A DNA stretch of 49,506 nt, taken from positions 25,064 through 74,569 of the forward strand of contig PNAJ01000052.1 of NCBI GenBank assembly GCA_003170295.1, read 5' to 3'. The notes beneath the pieces are model-generated. The model searched no databases, was not told where the DNA came from, and saw nothing but the letters and a program-made list of their open reading frames with translations. The position numbers and the translations under genes were made by a program. Origin of the DNA: Bryobacterales bacterium (GTDB lineage Bacteria > Acidobacteriota > Terriglobia > Bryobacterales > Bryobacteraceae). Positions 9,210 through 17,034 of the stretch are shown here, in pieces. Every line of letters begins with the position of its first letter. Position 1 is the stretch's first letter.

Positions 9210-9215
9210 ATTATA
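9210..9215 (-). promoter_or_regulatory. -10 promoter box for the PD-(D/E)XK gene
   Basis: On the minus strand TATAAT lies eleven bases before ATG 9198. It decides the start codon of the nuclease gene, because the alternative TTG at 9210 falls inside the box. A weak -35 (ATGACG) is seen with 15-base spacing, so the assignment rests mainly on the -10. Confidence 0.5.
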
Positions 9216-9415
9216 CTTGAGGCGATCTGTCGTCATTGCCCAGAGGCTTGGGCGAGAACGTGCAACGGCACTTGTTGGGCGTCGCCTGGCCGGTTAGTCG
9301 GCATGTCGGTCAAGTGAGCCACAAACGGCGTTCTGGGAAACTTACAATCCTGAACTTGAGCACGCCGGCGCGAGGGCGGCGTTCGTGTCACCATAACTTA
9401 AGACGGGGGCGCACG

Positions 9416-9682
9416 ATGATCGACGTCAAGGAAGCTGTGCGGCTCGCGAAAGAAAAAGCCGCGGACATCCTAGGCGTCGGCTCTACCTCGCTTGAAGAGT
9501 TCGAGCGAGACATTTATAAAGATCGCGACGTTTGGAGTATTACGCTGAGTGTTCCCCGCGAGGTGAGCCAGCTCTCGCCGTTCGCCAAGCTCTTGGCTGG
9601 TGTTGTGCAGTACAAGCGGTTCGTTATTGATGTCGAGAGCGGTGAGCTTGTAGCGATGAAAGTGCGCGGGCTTGCCTCGTGA
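9416..9682 (+). CDS. Small PepSY-like protein, 88 aa
   Basis: Starts MIDVKEAVRLAKEKAADILG. The pattern of an N-terminal helix of the form DVKEAVRLAKE, then a strand pair including WSITLSV, and a C-terminal RFVIDVESGELVAMK resembles PepSY-like small proteins that occur alone in many bacteria. The exact role is unknown. The frame is open upstream to 9236, but ATG 9416 lies behind a G-rich stretch (ACGGGGGCGC) and begins the conserved-looking part. A TACAAT at 9343-9348 could serve as -10. No signal peptide is present. Confidence 0.6.
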   Translation: MIDVKEAVRLAKEKAADILGVGSTSLEEFERDIYKDRDVWSITLSVPREVSQLSPFAKLLAGVVQYKRFVIDVESGELVAMKVRGLAS

Positions 9683-9941
9683 TGAACTATCGAGTGCCTG
9701 TACCCTCCTTTACAGTCGGGGTTCGGTGAGGGAGACGGGCGTAGACACGAGTGTCAACCCGGTACGCACGAGTGTTTCCCTGCCCAGCGGCTGGGCAACG
9801 ACGAGGATGAAACCGCCGGAAGAGCCGCCTGAAAAGGCGCCTGCCGCCAAAATTGGCCACCCCACAAGAAATGCCGGCCCGCGGATGTTTTCGAGGGTGC
9901 GTGCGCCACCATTGCACCCTGCCGATTAGGGCGAGGGGCCC
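9683..9941. other. Intergenic stretch with a repeat remnant
   Basis: The 259 bp between the PepSY-like gene and the nitrilase gene contain a copy of the dispersed palindrome family (9703-9735, CCCTCCTTTACAGTCGGGG) and a GC-rich imperfect inverted repeat near 9820-9850. A perfect 10-bp palindrome AGGGGCCCCT lies at 9934-9943, partly overlapping the end of the nitrilase gene. Open frames on both strands have no protein-like composition. Confidence 0.45.
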
Positions 9942-10721
9942 CTAGGCATACTTGCAGCGCGCGGCTAGGAGGCCTGTGGCTGCGGTGATGTCGATGTCCG
10001 CAATCAGCAAACCTTGTTTACCGTATGGCTGGTAGCTGAGCAGCGTGCCATCGGGCCGGACTACCGCGGAAGTGGTCGGCGACCCGGCACTGGCATAGTT
10101 TACCGTTGCGAAATAGCAGGTGTTCTCGGCGGCTCGGCACAAGACTGCTTTTTCGTGGAAGGAGTTCGCAGGATCGGCGAAAGTCGAGGGCACGTAACTG
10201 TCGGGCTCGGCTTCGTGGAAATGTGGGTGGAACACGATGTGTGCGCCTTTTCGGACCGCCCACCGGACCGTTTCCGGATAGCGCCAACCCTCATGGCAAA
10301 TCGCGACGCCAAATGTCAGCGGACCGGTTTGGAAAACCCGCCTCCCGGCGCCGGACGAATAGGTACCCTCCTCGGAAGGGTCGATTTGGACTTTGTCCTG
10401 GAAACCGGCGACGGTTCCATCGCGATTGACGACCAGTGCGGTGGCTAGCAGGGCGTCATCGACGATGCGTTCGGTGCCGAGAACAACCGCGATGGTCGCC
10501 TTCGCGGCGGCGGATTGAATGGCGGACCACGCGTGTTCGAGGAACACGGGGTTGGGGGGCGGCACCTGCTTCCCCAGTCGATAGCCGGGAATGAAGCATT
10601 CCGGAAAGCAGACGATGCCGGCGCCCTCGATGGACGCTTGCACGATCGCTTGTTCGGCTAATGTGACGGACTCCTCGGGAGTCTCCGGGAAGCGGATGTT
10701 GGCAAGGGCGATGCGAAACAT
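9942..10721 (-). CDS. Carbon-nitrogen hydrolase (nitrilase superfamily)
   Basis: Hydrolyses a C-N bond in an amide or nitrile. The catalytic triad is visible: E41 in VCFPECFIPGY, K110 in FQDKVQID and C142 in VAICHEGWRYPE. The 259-residue length matches stand-alone nitrilase-fold enzymes. The substrate cannot be inferred; omega-amidase or N-carbamoyl-type activity is possible. It begins 2 bp after the end of the PaiB-like gene on the same strand, so the two are probably one transcript. Cytoplasmic; no signal peptide. Confidence 0.9.
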   Translation of the reverse strand: MFRIALANIRFPETPEESVTLAEQAIVQASIEGAGIVCFPECFIPGYRLGKQVPPPNPVFLEHAWSAIQSAAAKATIAVVLGTERIVDDALLATALVVNRDGTVAGFQDKVQIDPSEEGTYSSGAGRRVFQTGPLTFGVAICHEGWRYPETVRWAVRKGAHIVFHPHFHEAEPDSYVPSTFADPANSFHEKAVLCRAAENTCYFATVNYASAGSPTTSAVVRPDGTLLSYQPYGKQGLLIADIDITAATGLLAARCKYA

Positions 10722-10723
10722 GT

Positions 10724-11431
10724 TTACTTTATAGGACGCTCGTAGAAGTTGGCCGTTACTTCGCGGAGAGAGCGCTGCGGCTTTGCGTCTCCCAGTTTCC
10801 TGAGGAGGCTCTGTTTATCGGCGGGGCTGCGGTCCTGGCCGAGCTTGAACTTGCCTTCGAGTAGTTCAATCTCCAGTTCGAATCCGATAATCCCGCCCAT
10901 GAGGCCGTATTTATAGGTGTCGTCGAGTTTGGCGAAGTCGTAGTTCGTGCCTTGGTAGCTCTCGAATTTGGCGATCAACTTCGCGAGCAGGTCGTTCAAT
11001 TCCTTCTTGCCATCGACAGGACGCAGTTTTCCGGTGGCATGGACGACGGCGAAATTCCAGGTGGGCACTACATTTCCTGTTTTGGCGTACCAGGTCGGCG
11101 AGATGTAGCCGTGCGGTCCGTGGAACACGATGACGCCGGTTTGGCGACCGTCGAACGTGGCACTCTGCGGATTCTGGCGCGAGATATGGCCGTGAATGGT
11201 TCCATAAGGGCCCGCGGCGCGGTCGAGAAAAACGGGAATGTGGGTGATCCGCAGAGTGGGCGAGACAGTGATCAGATCTACGAACGCGAACTCTTCCATG
11301 AAATCGTGGAGGAAGCGGCGGTCGTCCACAAATTGCGGTTTGGGGATGTAGAGCGATTCGACGGCGGAGGATTGGGCCCTTGTTTTCACGCTCGCCAATG
11401 CGAGTCCGGTGAGAAGATCGCGGCGGTTCAT
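10724..11431 (-). CDS. PaiB-like FMN-binding protein with an N-terminal signal-like extension
   Basis: The region from SLYIPKPQFVDDRRFLHDFM onward matches PaiB/FMN-binding negative regulator proteins (split-barrel flavin fold), with the conserved FHGPHGYISPTWY and VPTWNFAVVHATG segments. The family is usually about 205-215 residues and cytoplasmic. Here the product is 235 residues and starts MNRRDLLTGLALASVKTRAQ, which looks like a twin-arginine signal (RRDLL plus a short hydrophobic stretch). ATG 11431 is chosen because the signal begins there; a longer frame reaches 11500. It lies upstream of the nitrilase gene. The export prediction is inference. Confidence 0.85.
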   Translation of the reverse strand: MNRRDLLTGLALASVKTRAQSSAVESLYIPKPQFVDDRRFLHDFMEEFAFVDLITVSPTLRITHIPVFLDRAAGPYGTIHGHISRQNPQSATFDGRQTGVIVFHGPHGYISPTWYAKTGNVVPTWNFAVVHATGKLRPVDGKKELNDLLAKLIAKFESYQGTNYDFAKLDDTYKYGLMGGIIGFELEIELLEGKFKLGQDRSPADKQSLLRKLGDAKPQRSLREVTANFYERPIK

Positions 11432-11475
11432 TGCATTATTGTCGCTCAGGAATAACTTGATATGCTGTACGGACC

Positions 11476-11712
11476 ATGGAATCGCAAAATGTTTCAGCAA
11501 ACACGCGAGTCGAGAAGTTTCGTGCCGGAGCCGGCGCGATCGGAGCCTTAGCGGTGGGCGCGGTTGCTTTCGGTGCTCTGGCGATAGGCGCTTTGGCGAT
11601 TGGCCGGCTGGTGATCCGCAAGGCGAGAGTAGGCTCGCTGAAGATAGGCGAATTGGAAGTTGGTACTCTGCGGGTTCACAGGCTCGAAGTGATGGACAAG
11701 CATATCCCTTAG
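11476..11712 (+). CDS. Small Ala/Gly/Ile-repeat protein, probably membrane-associated
   Basis: A 78-residue protein with repeating units such as GALAVGAVAFGALAIGALAI, then a polar C-terminal half with repeats of L(K/R)(I/V)(G/E/D)EL form (SLKIGELEVGTLRVHRLEV). The central repeat could be one or two membrane helices or a pentapeptide-like beta-solenoid. Proteins of this shape occur in Acidobacteriota as uncharacterised ORFs. A TATGCT (11461-11466) with TTGTCG 16 bp upstream is a plausible promoter. It starts divergently from the PaiB-like gene and its stop overlaps the end of the flavin reductase gene by 4 bp. Confidence 0.7.
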   Translation: MESQNVSANTRVEKFRAGAGAIGALAVGAVAFGALAIGALAIGRLVIRKARVGSLKIGELEVGTLRVHRLEVMDKHIP

Positions 11713-12194
11713 CTGCCTAACGCTTGATAGCTGCTGCGAAAAAATATCAGTGGTTCGCCTTCGCCGACATTCGCGGCGACGACTTCGCCGATGAGGGCTC
11801 GATGATCTCCGGCGTCGATGATTTGCGTGGTGCGGCACTCGATGGCTCCGATGCTCGCGTCGAGGAGCGGGGCTCCTTCGGCGCCGGGTTGCCACGAGAC
11901 TCCGGAGAAGCGGCCTTCGGGTAGTTCGGAGAATCGAATGGATAGATCGCGTTGGCTTTTCGATAGAAAATTAATCGCGAAATGGCCGGATTTCTCGAAT
12001 GTTTCTAAAAGACTGCAGATGCGGTCGATGGCGATCAACACGAGCGGCGGTGACAACGAAAGGGAGCAGAAAGCATTCACGGTGAGGCCGTGCGGAGTGC
12101 CGTCCAAGGCTCGCGTGGTGACGACGGCGACGCCCGTGGGAAACAGGGCGCAGGCGCGGCGATAGAGCTCGGTCGAAACGACGGCGCTTGACAT
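11709..12194 (-). CDS. Flavin reductase-like FMN-binding protein
   Basis: A 161-residue member of the flavin reductase domain family, which reduces FMN or FAD with NAD(P)H, often for a partner mono-oxygenase. Family features are LFPTGVAVVTTRALDGTPHGLTVNAFCSLSLSPPLVLI at the N-terminus, SGHFAINFL in the middle, and a C-terminal GDHRALIGEVV with the metal/flavin-site histidine. No partner oxygenase is adjacent. It is convergent with the small repeat protein gene and divergent from the HU gene. Confidence 0.9.
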   Translation of the reverse strand: MSSAVVSTELYRRACALFPTGVAVVTTRALDGTPHGLTVNAFCSLSLSPPLVLIAIDRICSLLETFEKSGHFAINFLSKSQRDLSIRFSELPEGRFSGVSWQPGAEGAPLLDASIGAIECRTTQIIDAGDHRALIGEVVAANVGEGEPLIFFRSSYQALGS

Positions 12195-12256
12195 GAGGAT
12201 AACCCTAATCCTATCATGAGGTTTCGCGGGTGTAAGAACGTAACGGGGAGGCGGCT

Positions 12257-12526
12257 TTGATCAAACTCGACATTATCAACGAAGTGGTCAACAGGACCGG
12301 GATCACGAAGACGAAGGCCGAAATGGCCGTCGAAACGGTCTTTGAAAGCATGAAGCGGGCGTTAGGAAAAGGCGAGCGGATTGAGCTGCGCGGCTTCGGC
12401 ATCTTCAACGTGCGCCCGCGCAAGACGGGCATTGGCCGCAACCCTCGCACTGGCGCCGAAGTGGCGATTCCTCCGGGCAAGGCGGTGCGATTCAAACCTG
12501 GCAAGGAATTGCAAACGCTGCAATAG
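12257..12526 (+). CDS. HU/IHF-family nucleoid DNA-binding protein
   Basis: A DNA-bending protein of 89 residues. It has the HU/IHF N-terminal helices (KLDIINEVVNRTGITKTKAE), the GFGIFNVRPRKTGIGRNPRTG beta-arm with the intercalating proline region, and the C-terminal GKAVRFKPGKEL helix. The start is TTG at 12257, supported by GGGGAGG at 12245-12251 with five-base spacing. By sequence it is closer to IHF-type than to standard HU, but the subunit assignment is not secure. It opens the plus-strand run that continues with an M50 protease. Confidence 0.95.
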   Translation: MIKLDIINEVVNRTGITKTKAEMAVETVFESMKRALGKGERIELRGFGIFNVRPRKTGIGRNPRTGAEVAIPPGKAVRFKPGKELQTLQ

Positions 12527-12534
12527 GACGGCAC

Positions 12535-13497
12535 TTGTCCGCAAACGGTTATCCTCCGGCGCCGGCGGCGTACCCGCATCACGACGTTCTCGACGCGGCG
12601 CCGTGGGCGATTGCGCGTCCGCGGCAGCGTTACTGGCTGCACGGACTACTGCTGCTCGCGACGCTGCTGACGACCACACTGGTCGGTGCGGAGATGGCTC
12701 GATGTTTCGCGCTGGGCGTTCCTTTCGACGCGGATCTGGGCGGCTACGCGCGCATGTGGCACGATCCTCGGTTTCTGCTGGATGGGTTGCCATTTTCGCT
12801 AACCTTGCTCTCGATTCTGATGGCCCATGAGATGGGGCATTACGTCACGGCGCGATATTACAACGTGGATGTGACGCTGCCGTTCTTTTTGCCGGCGCCG
12901 ACGCCCATTGGCACTTTGGGCGCGTTTATCCGCATACGGTCCGCGATTCTGTCGAAGAGAATTCTTTTCGATATCGGGATAGGAGGTCCGCTCGCTGGAT
13001 TCGCGCTGCTGGTAGGGCCGCTGGCGGCCGGCGTATCGATGTCGAAAATCGTGCCTGGAATTGGCTCGCATGGAGACATGATCTTCGGAACGCCTCTGCT
13101 GCTCCGTCTTGTCGAGATGCTCATCTGGCACGGCTATTCCGCGGCCGACATTTATCTCCATCCCGTTGCTCGCGGGGCATGGGTAGGAGTGCTGGCGACG
13201 GCGCTGAACCTGTTGCCGATCGGCCAACTGGATGGCGGCCACATCCTGTATGCGTTTCTGGGGGAGCGCACCAAATGGCTGTCGCGAATCTTCGTCGTGG
13301 TCCTGCTCGTCATGGGAATTTTCGTCGCCTATAGCTGGCTGGTGTGGGCGGTGCTCATGATTTTCTTTGGCATGCGCCATCCCGCGATTGTCGATCCCAG
13401 CCCGATCGGGCGCACGCGCTCGTGGCTCGGATTGGTGGCCCTCATCATCCTGATCCTTTCTTTCACGGCGGCGCCGATCCGCACCGCCGGGCCGTGA
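12535..13497 (+). CDS. Site-2-protease-like M50 zinc metalloprotease, multipass membrane protein
   Basis: An intramembrane protease of 320 residues. The zinc-binding HEMGH is at 98-102 in a hydrophobic segment (LSILMAHEMGH), and the third ligand D233 is in NLLPIGQLDGGHI. About six transmembrane segments are visible, with a proline/tyrosine-rich cytoplasmic N-terminus. No PDZ domain is seen, so it resembles small archaeal/bacterial S2P homologues rather than RseP. The start TTG 12535 follows AGGA at 12525-12528. The stop overlaps the next gene's GTG (GTGA). Substrates are unknown. Confidence 0.92.
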   Translation: MSANGYPPAPAAYPHHDVLDAAPWAIARPRQRYWLHGLLLLATLLTTTLVGAEMARCFALGVPFDADLGGYARMWHDPRFLLDGLPFSLTLLSILMAHEMGHYVTARYYNVDVTLPFFLPAPTPIGTLGAFIRIRSAILSKRILFDIGIGGPLAGFALLVGPLAAGVSMSKIVPGIGSHGDMIFGTPLLLRLVEMLIWHGYSAADIYLHPVARGAWVGVLATALNLLPIGQLDGGHILYAFLGERTKWLSRIFVVVLLVMGIFVAYSWLVWAVLMIFFGMRHPAIVDPSPIGRTRSWLGLVALIILILSFTAAPIRTAGP

Positions 13498-14243
13498 AAA
13501 TCTCCGCGACCATCATTACTTATAACGAGGAGCGCAACCTGCCGCGCGCCATCGAGAGCCTGCGGTGCGCCGATGAAATTGTGGTGATCGACAGCGGGTC
13601 GAGCGACCGGACGGTGGAGATCGCGGAAAAGCTGGGCGCGCGCGTGGTGGAGTGTCCATGGCCGGGCTATGCGAATCAGAAAAATCGAGCGGCGGAGGAA
13701 GCGTCGCACGATTGGATTCTTTCGATCGACGCGGATGAATCGCTGAGCGAGGCGCTGGAAGCGGAGATCTGGCAGATCAAGAAAAACGGTCCGAGGTTCG
13801 ATGCGTATACTATGCCTCGGATGGCGCAGTATCTGGGGCGATGGATCCGGCACTCGGGTTGGTATCCGGATCGCAAAGTGCGTTTGTATCATCGTTCGAA
13901 GGCACGATGGGTCGGGGAGTTTGTGCACGAATCGGTGCGGGTCGAGGGACGCGTGGGCAATCTCGAATCGAACCTGTTGCACTTCACGTGCAGCTCGCTT
14001 TCCGAACACTTGAAAACGATGGACCGCTACACGACGCTCGCGGCGGAGCAGATGTTGGCGGCTCGGGAGAAGCCAAGCTTCGCACGGATGCTGCTGGATC
14101 CTCCGTGGACGTTTTTGCGGACGTACGTGATGAAGCTCGGGTTTTTGGATGGAGTGGAAGGGCTGGCGATCGCGAATATGGCGGCGCTGTATAACTTCGT
14201 GAAGTACGCGAAAGCTCGGTTCATGAGCCCGGGGCGGCCGTGA
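13494..14243 (+). CDS. GT2-family glycosyltransferase (WaaE/KdtX-like)
   Basis: Transfers a sugar in lipopolysaccharide core or related glycan synthesis. From GTG 13494 the protein begins VKISATIITYNEERNLPRAI, followed by VVIDSGSSDRTVEIAEKLGA and the donor/metal motif SIDADES. Then comes HSGWYPDRKVRLYHRSKARW, typical of the WaaE/KdtX branch of family 2. It is 249 residues, normal for that branch. The GTG overlaps the M50 stop, so the chosen start fits tight translational coupling. A GT4 gene follows after about 100 bp that contains a strong hairpin. Confidence 0.92.
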   Translation: MKISATIITYNEERNLPRAIESLRCADEIVVIDSGSSDRTVEIAEKLGARVVECPWPGYANQKNRAAEEASHDWILSIDADESLSEALEAEIWQIKKNGPRFDAYTMPRMAQYLGRWIRHSGWYPDRKVRLYHRSKARWVGEFVHESVRVEGRVGNLESNLLHFTCSSLSEHLKTMDRYTTLAAEQMLAAREKPSFARMLLDPPWTFLRTYVMKLGFLDGVEGLAIANMAALYNFVKYAKARFMSPGRP

Positions 14244-14250
14244 CGGGTCT

Positions 14251-14317
14251 GACCGCTCCCGAAGGTCGCGGCTCTATTTCGCGCAGTTCTTTGGAGCCGC
14301 GACCGTCGGGAGCGGTC
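14251..14317. repeat. Long palindrome (family A) between two glycosyltransferase genes
   Basis: A 24-nt arm at 14251-14274 (GACCGCTCCCGAAGG then TCGCGGCTC) and its complement at 14294-14317 agree at 23 of 24 positions with a 19-nt loop. RNA from it would form a very stable hairpin between the GT2 stop (14243) and the GT4 start (14342). Related sequences occur at 9703, 23176, 25701 and 45901. It is probably a dispersed palindromic element that may modulate downstream expression. Confidence 0.8.
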
Positions 14318-14341
14318 GGCGGAGTGGACATCACTAGCACT

Positions 14342-15190
14342 ATGCGCACGCTCCACATCGATACCGGGCGCGAGATGCAAGGCGGGCAGTGGCAGGTCCT
14401 TTACCTTGTCGAACGGTTGAAGGACGCGACACTGGTGGCACCGCAGGATTCTCCTTTGCTGGTCGAGGCGAGGAGGCGTGGATTGGAGGCGAGGCCGCTT
14501 CGTGAGTTGCACGCGGCGTGGAAGCGCGCCGATCTGATTCACGCACATGATTCACGCGCTCACACTTCTGGTGTATGGGCAAATTTCGGACGGTCCAAAA
14601 GACCTTTGGTCGTTTCGCGCCGCGTCGGATTCCCGGTCAAGCGATCGATCTTCTCGCGGTGGAAGTATCTTCAGGCCACGATGTATCTGGCGGTTTCGCG
14701 CTTCGTTTCTTCGGCGCTGACGGACGCCGGCGTGCATGAAGGACTGATCCGTGTTGTCTATGACGGCATCCCGATTCCTCCTCCGGCGAGGCCCGAACCT
14801 GGCCGCGTCGTCGCACTACCCAGCAAGTTTAAAGAAATTGGCATTCCGGTTCATCTCACGAAGAACCTGTTCGACGATTTGCAATCCGCCAGCGTCTTCT
14901 TATACGTGAGCGACATGGAAGGCCTTGGCTCGGCGGCGATTGCGGCGATGGCGGCGGGTGTGCCGGTGGTCGCGAGCGGCGTCGGAGGATTGCCGGAGGT
15001 GGTGGAACATGAACGCACGGGGTTGATCGTGCGCGACGGCGATTACGCCACGGCGGTGCGGCGATTGCTCGATAATCCTAATTTGGCCGCGGACCTAGGG
15101 GCGGCGGGGCGCGAGAGGGCGATTCGAGAATTTTCGGTAGAAAAAATGGTGGAAAACACACTATCCGCGTACAATGAGATTCTTCGATGA
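14342..15190 (+). CDS. GT4-family glycosyltransferase, short form
   Basis: A 282-residue glycosyltransferase with the N-terminal Rossmann half (MRTLHIDTGREMQGGQWQVL), the VYDGIPIPPPARPEPGRVVALPSK linker, and the C-terminal donor site (FLYVSDMEGLGSAAIAAMAAGVPVVAS). Family members usually exceed 330 residues; here the segment after ALPSK goes almost at once into FKEIGIPVHLTKNL, suggesting that part of the donor domain has been lost. ATG 14342 is chosen because the frame upstream is the palindromic repeat. The 3' end overlaps the prepilin peptidase start (ATGA). Confidence 0.88.
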   Translation: MRTLHIDTGREMQGGQWQVLYLVERLKDATLVAPQDSPLLVEARRRGLEARPLRELHAAWKRADLIHAHDSRAHTSGVWANFGRSKRPLVVSRRVGFPVKRSIFSRWKYLQATMYLAVSRFVSSALTDAGVHEGLIRVVYDGIPIPPPARPEPGRVVALPSKFKEIGIPVHLTKNLFDDLQSASVFLYVSDMEGLGSAAIAAMAAGVPVVASGVGGLPEVVEHERTGLIVRDGDYATAVRRLLDNPNLAADLGAAGRERAIREFSVEKMVENTLSAYNEILR

Positions 15191-15999
15191 TCGAAATTGC
15201 TTTGGCGTTTCTCGCCGGTCTGCTGATCGGCAGTTTTCTCAACGTCTGCGTATTCCGGCTGCCGCGCGATCTCTCCGTGATCACGCCGGCGCGGTCCTTC
15301 TGTCCGTTTTGCGAAGAGACCATCGCGTGGTATGACAATATTCCCGTTCTGAGCTATATCCTGTTGCGCGCGAAATGCCGCCGCTGCGGCGCACGCATCC
15401 CTATGCGCTATCCCGTGGTGGAGCTCGCTACCGCGATTGCGTTCGCGATCTCGGTCGCTGCCTTCGGCGTGACGCCGCCTGCGTTGAAGTACGCGGTGTT
15501 CTCGGCGATCATGATTACTCTGATCGCCTCCGATCTCGAAGAGCGTATTTTGCCCGACGAATTCACCATCGGCGGAGCACTGGCCGGATTGATCCTCGCG
15601 TGGTTCGTGCCGCTCCGTGGGGAGTTTGCGTTCCTGATACTGCCTTACTCGTGGGGCACACGATGGTTATCAGTAGGCGAGGCGGTGCTCGGGGCCGGCG
15701 TTTCGAGCGGCTCCATCTGGCTCGCTGGATGGCTATTTGAAAAAATCCGCCACCGCGAGGGCTTAGGCCTTGGCGACGTCAAGATGATCATGATGATCGG
15801 CGCATTTCTCGGGCTGCCGGCGGCCCTGCTGACGCTGATCGCGGCGTCGCTGGTGGGAGCGATCGGCGGCCTGCTCTACATCAAAATTGCCGGTAAGGAT
15901 GCGTCGACGTACGAGCTTCCGTTCGGCAGTTTTCTCGGTGTCGCGGCTCTTGCGGTTGCGATCTATACCGAGGCGTTCGTCCGATTGCATCCCCGCTGA
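15187..15999 (+). CDS. Type IV prepilin peptidase / N-methyltransferase
   Basis: Cleaves and methylates type IV pilin-like precursors in the inner membrane. The 270 residues show the cytoplasmic zinc site C39, C42, C64, C67 (CPFC...CRRC), the catalytic aspartates D116 (IASDLEERILPDE) and D197 (GLGLGDVKM), and about seven to eight membrane segments. The A24A-type architecture with the N-methyltransferase domain is intact. It is translationally coupled to the GT4 gene. No pilin or secretin genes are in the window. Confidence 0.96.
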   Translation: MIEIALAFLAGLLIGSFLNVCVFRLPRDLSVITPARSFCPFCEETIAWYDNIPVLSYILLRAKCRRCGARIPMRYPVVELATAIAFAISVAAFGVTPPALKYAVFSAIMITLIASDLEERILPDEFTIGGALAGLILAWFVPLRGEFAFLILPYSWGTRWLSVGEAVLGAGVSSGSIWLAGWLFEKIRHREGLGLGDVKMIMMIGAFLGLPAALLTLIAASLVGAIGGLLYIKIAGKDASTYELPFGSFLGVAALAVAIYTEAFVRLHPR

Positions 16000-16029
16000 A
16001 CCTAAGCTTGGCAGGTCTTAAGATCATTG

Positions 16030-16125
16030 GTGGGGCGGCCCCCCTGGTCCGCAGCCGGCCCCCCGGCCGGCTTCTCCCAGCGGCATGACTCGTTCGCGAA
16101 GGGCCGACAATGGGGTCCGCCCCAC
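16030..16125. repeat. Palindromic dispersed repeat (family C)
   Basis: Terminal arms GTGGGGCGGCCCCC (16030-16043) and GGGGTCCGCCCCAC (16112-16125) match at 13 of 14 positions, enclosing a GC-rich centre with its own stem (CCGGCCCCCCGGCCGG). It fills the gap between the prepilin peptidase and the convergent TatT-like gene. It could work as a bidirectional terminator, although no T-run follows. A related GGACCAGGGGGTCC lies at the right window edge (49486). Confidence 0.7.
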
Positions 16126-16134
16126 AAATCTACA

Positions 16135-17034
16135 CTAGCGGGGCGGGGGAAAGAGTTTGTCGGTTCGCGACAGCAGCCATCGCGCCCTTCGCTGCACCGC
16201 CAGGTTCAGTTCGCGATTTTCCGGCGACGCATTTAAGTCCATCCTGAGCGCCTGCCGCAGCATGTTCTGAAATTCGATTTTGTTCTTCTGCGCGACGAGT
16301 ACATACTCCGCATACGCCACCAGAGGCCCTGCCTGATGGCCTCCGCCGAGCGCCACCGCTCGGTCGAAATGTTCCTTCGCACGCGCCGCGCGATCCCCTT
16401 TGCCATTGAGGCGCGCCATTTCATAGGTGATGAGAAACGTGTGGACCGTGCCCTCGTCAAAGCCTTCATCGAGTTCGAGTACGCGGTCGATGAGCGCTTC
16501 GAAGCGTGGAATTTCCGGGAGCATCGTGAAATCGTGCGATGCCGAAAGAGCCGCTCCCCAGGATATGGCGGTCCAATACATGATCGGCGCTTCCGATTTC
16601 TTCAGTTCCTTTACCGCATCCTTTGGGTTAGCTTTCAGGCGCGCGGCGAAGCCGGGATGTTTCACCTCCAGGCCGCGCATGCCGTAATTCCGGCCACGCA
16701 GATAGAGCTTTGCGGCACGAGCGCGCATCGCGGTGGCGGCCACCTTGTCGGTATCCTCCAACTCGTCGGCGTCTTCCTGAACGAAGGCGTAGGCGTATTG
16801 CGTGAATCCTCGCGCCGCCGTCAGCAGCAGGGCTTGATGGCGCGGACTTTCCGCAAGCAGGCTCTCCACCAGCTTTAAACTGAACGGCACTGCGGCGCGG
16901 ATCAACTCGGGATCATCGTCGGCGGCGAAAGTTGAATTGGTTCCGGCAAGCGCGTTGCCGAGCTGGTTGATCGCGTACCTTTTTACCGAGCAGGAGCTGA
17001 GCAGCATCGCAGAAAACAGAACCAGTCGCTTCAT
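16135..17034 (-). CDS. TatT-like lipoprotein (TRAP-associated helical repeat protein)
   Basis: A 299-residue secreted lipoprotein. The signal MKRLVLFSAMLLSSC ends with lipobox LSS-C; ATG 17034 is chosen over the TTG three bases upstream. The mature part has TPR-like helices with RGFTQYAYAFVQEDADELED and KLYLRGRNYGMRGLEVKHPGF, features of TatT proteins that accompany TRAP transporters. No TRAP DctP/Q/M genes are next to it, so the link to transport is family knowledge only. It overlaps the zinc dehydrogenase stop (TGATG) and shares its transcript. Confidence 0.85.
   Translation of the reverse strand: MKRLVLFSAMLLSSCSVKRYAINQLGNALAGTNSTFAADDDPELIRAAVPFSLKLVESLLAESPRHQALLLTAARGFTQYAYAFVQEDADELEDTDKVAATAMRARAAKLYLRGRNYGMRGLEVKHPGFAARLKANPKDAVKELKKSEAPIMYWTAISWGAALSASHDFTMLPEIPRFEALIDRVLELDEGFDEGTVHTFLITYEMARLNGKGDRAARAKEHFDRAVALGGGHQAGPLVAYAEYVLVAQKNKIEFQNMLRQALRMDLNASPENRELNLAVQRRARWLLSRTDKLFPPPR

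Noticed and set aside
13344..13493. Upstream extension of the GT2 glycosyltransferase gene into the M50 gene
   Set aside because: The conserved GT2 start VKISATIITYN begins at GTG 13494; the extension is the shadow of the M50 reading frame.
16030..16125. Rho-independent terminator between convergent genes
   Set aside because: The stem is strong, but no U-tract follows either arm; annotated as a dispersed repeat.
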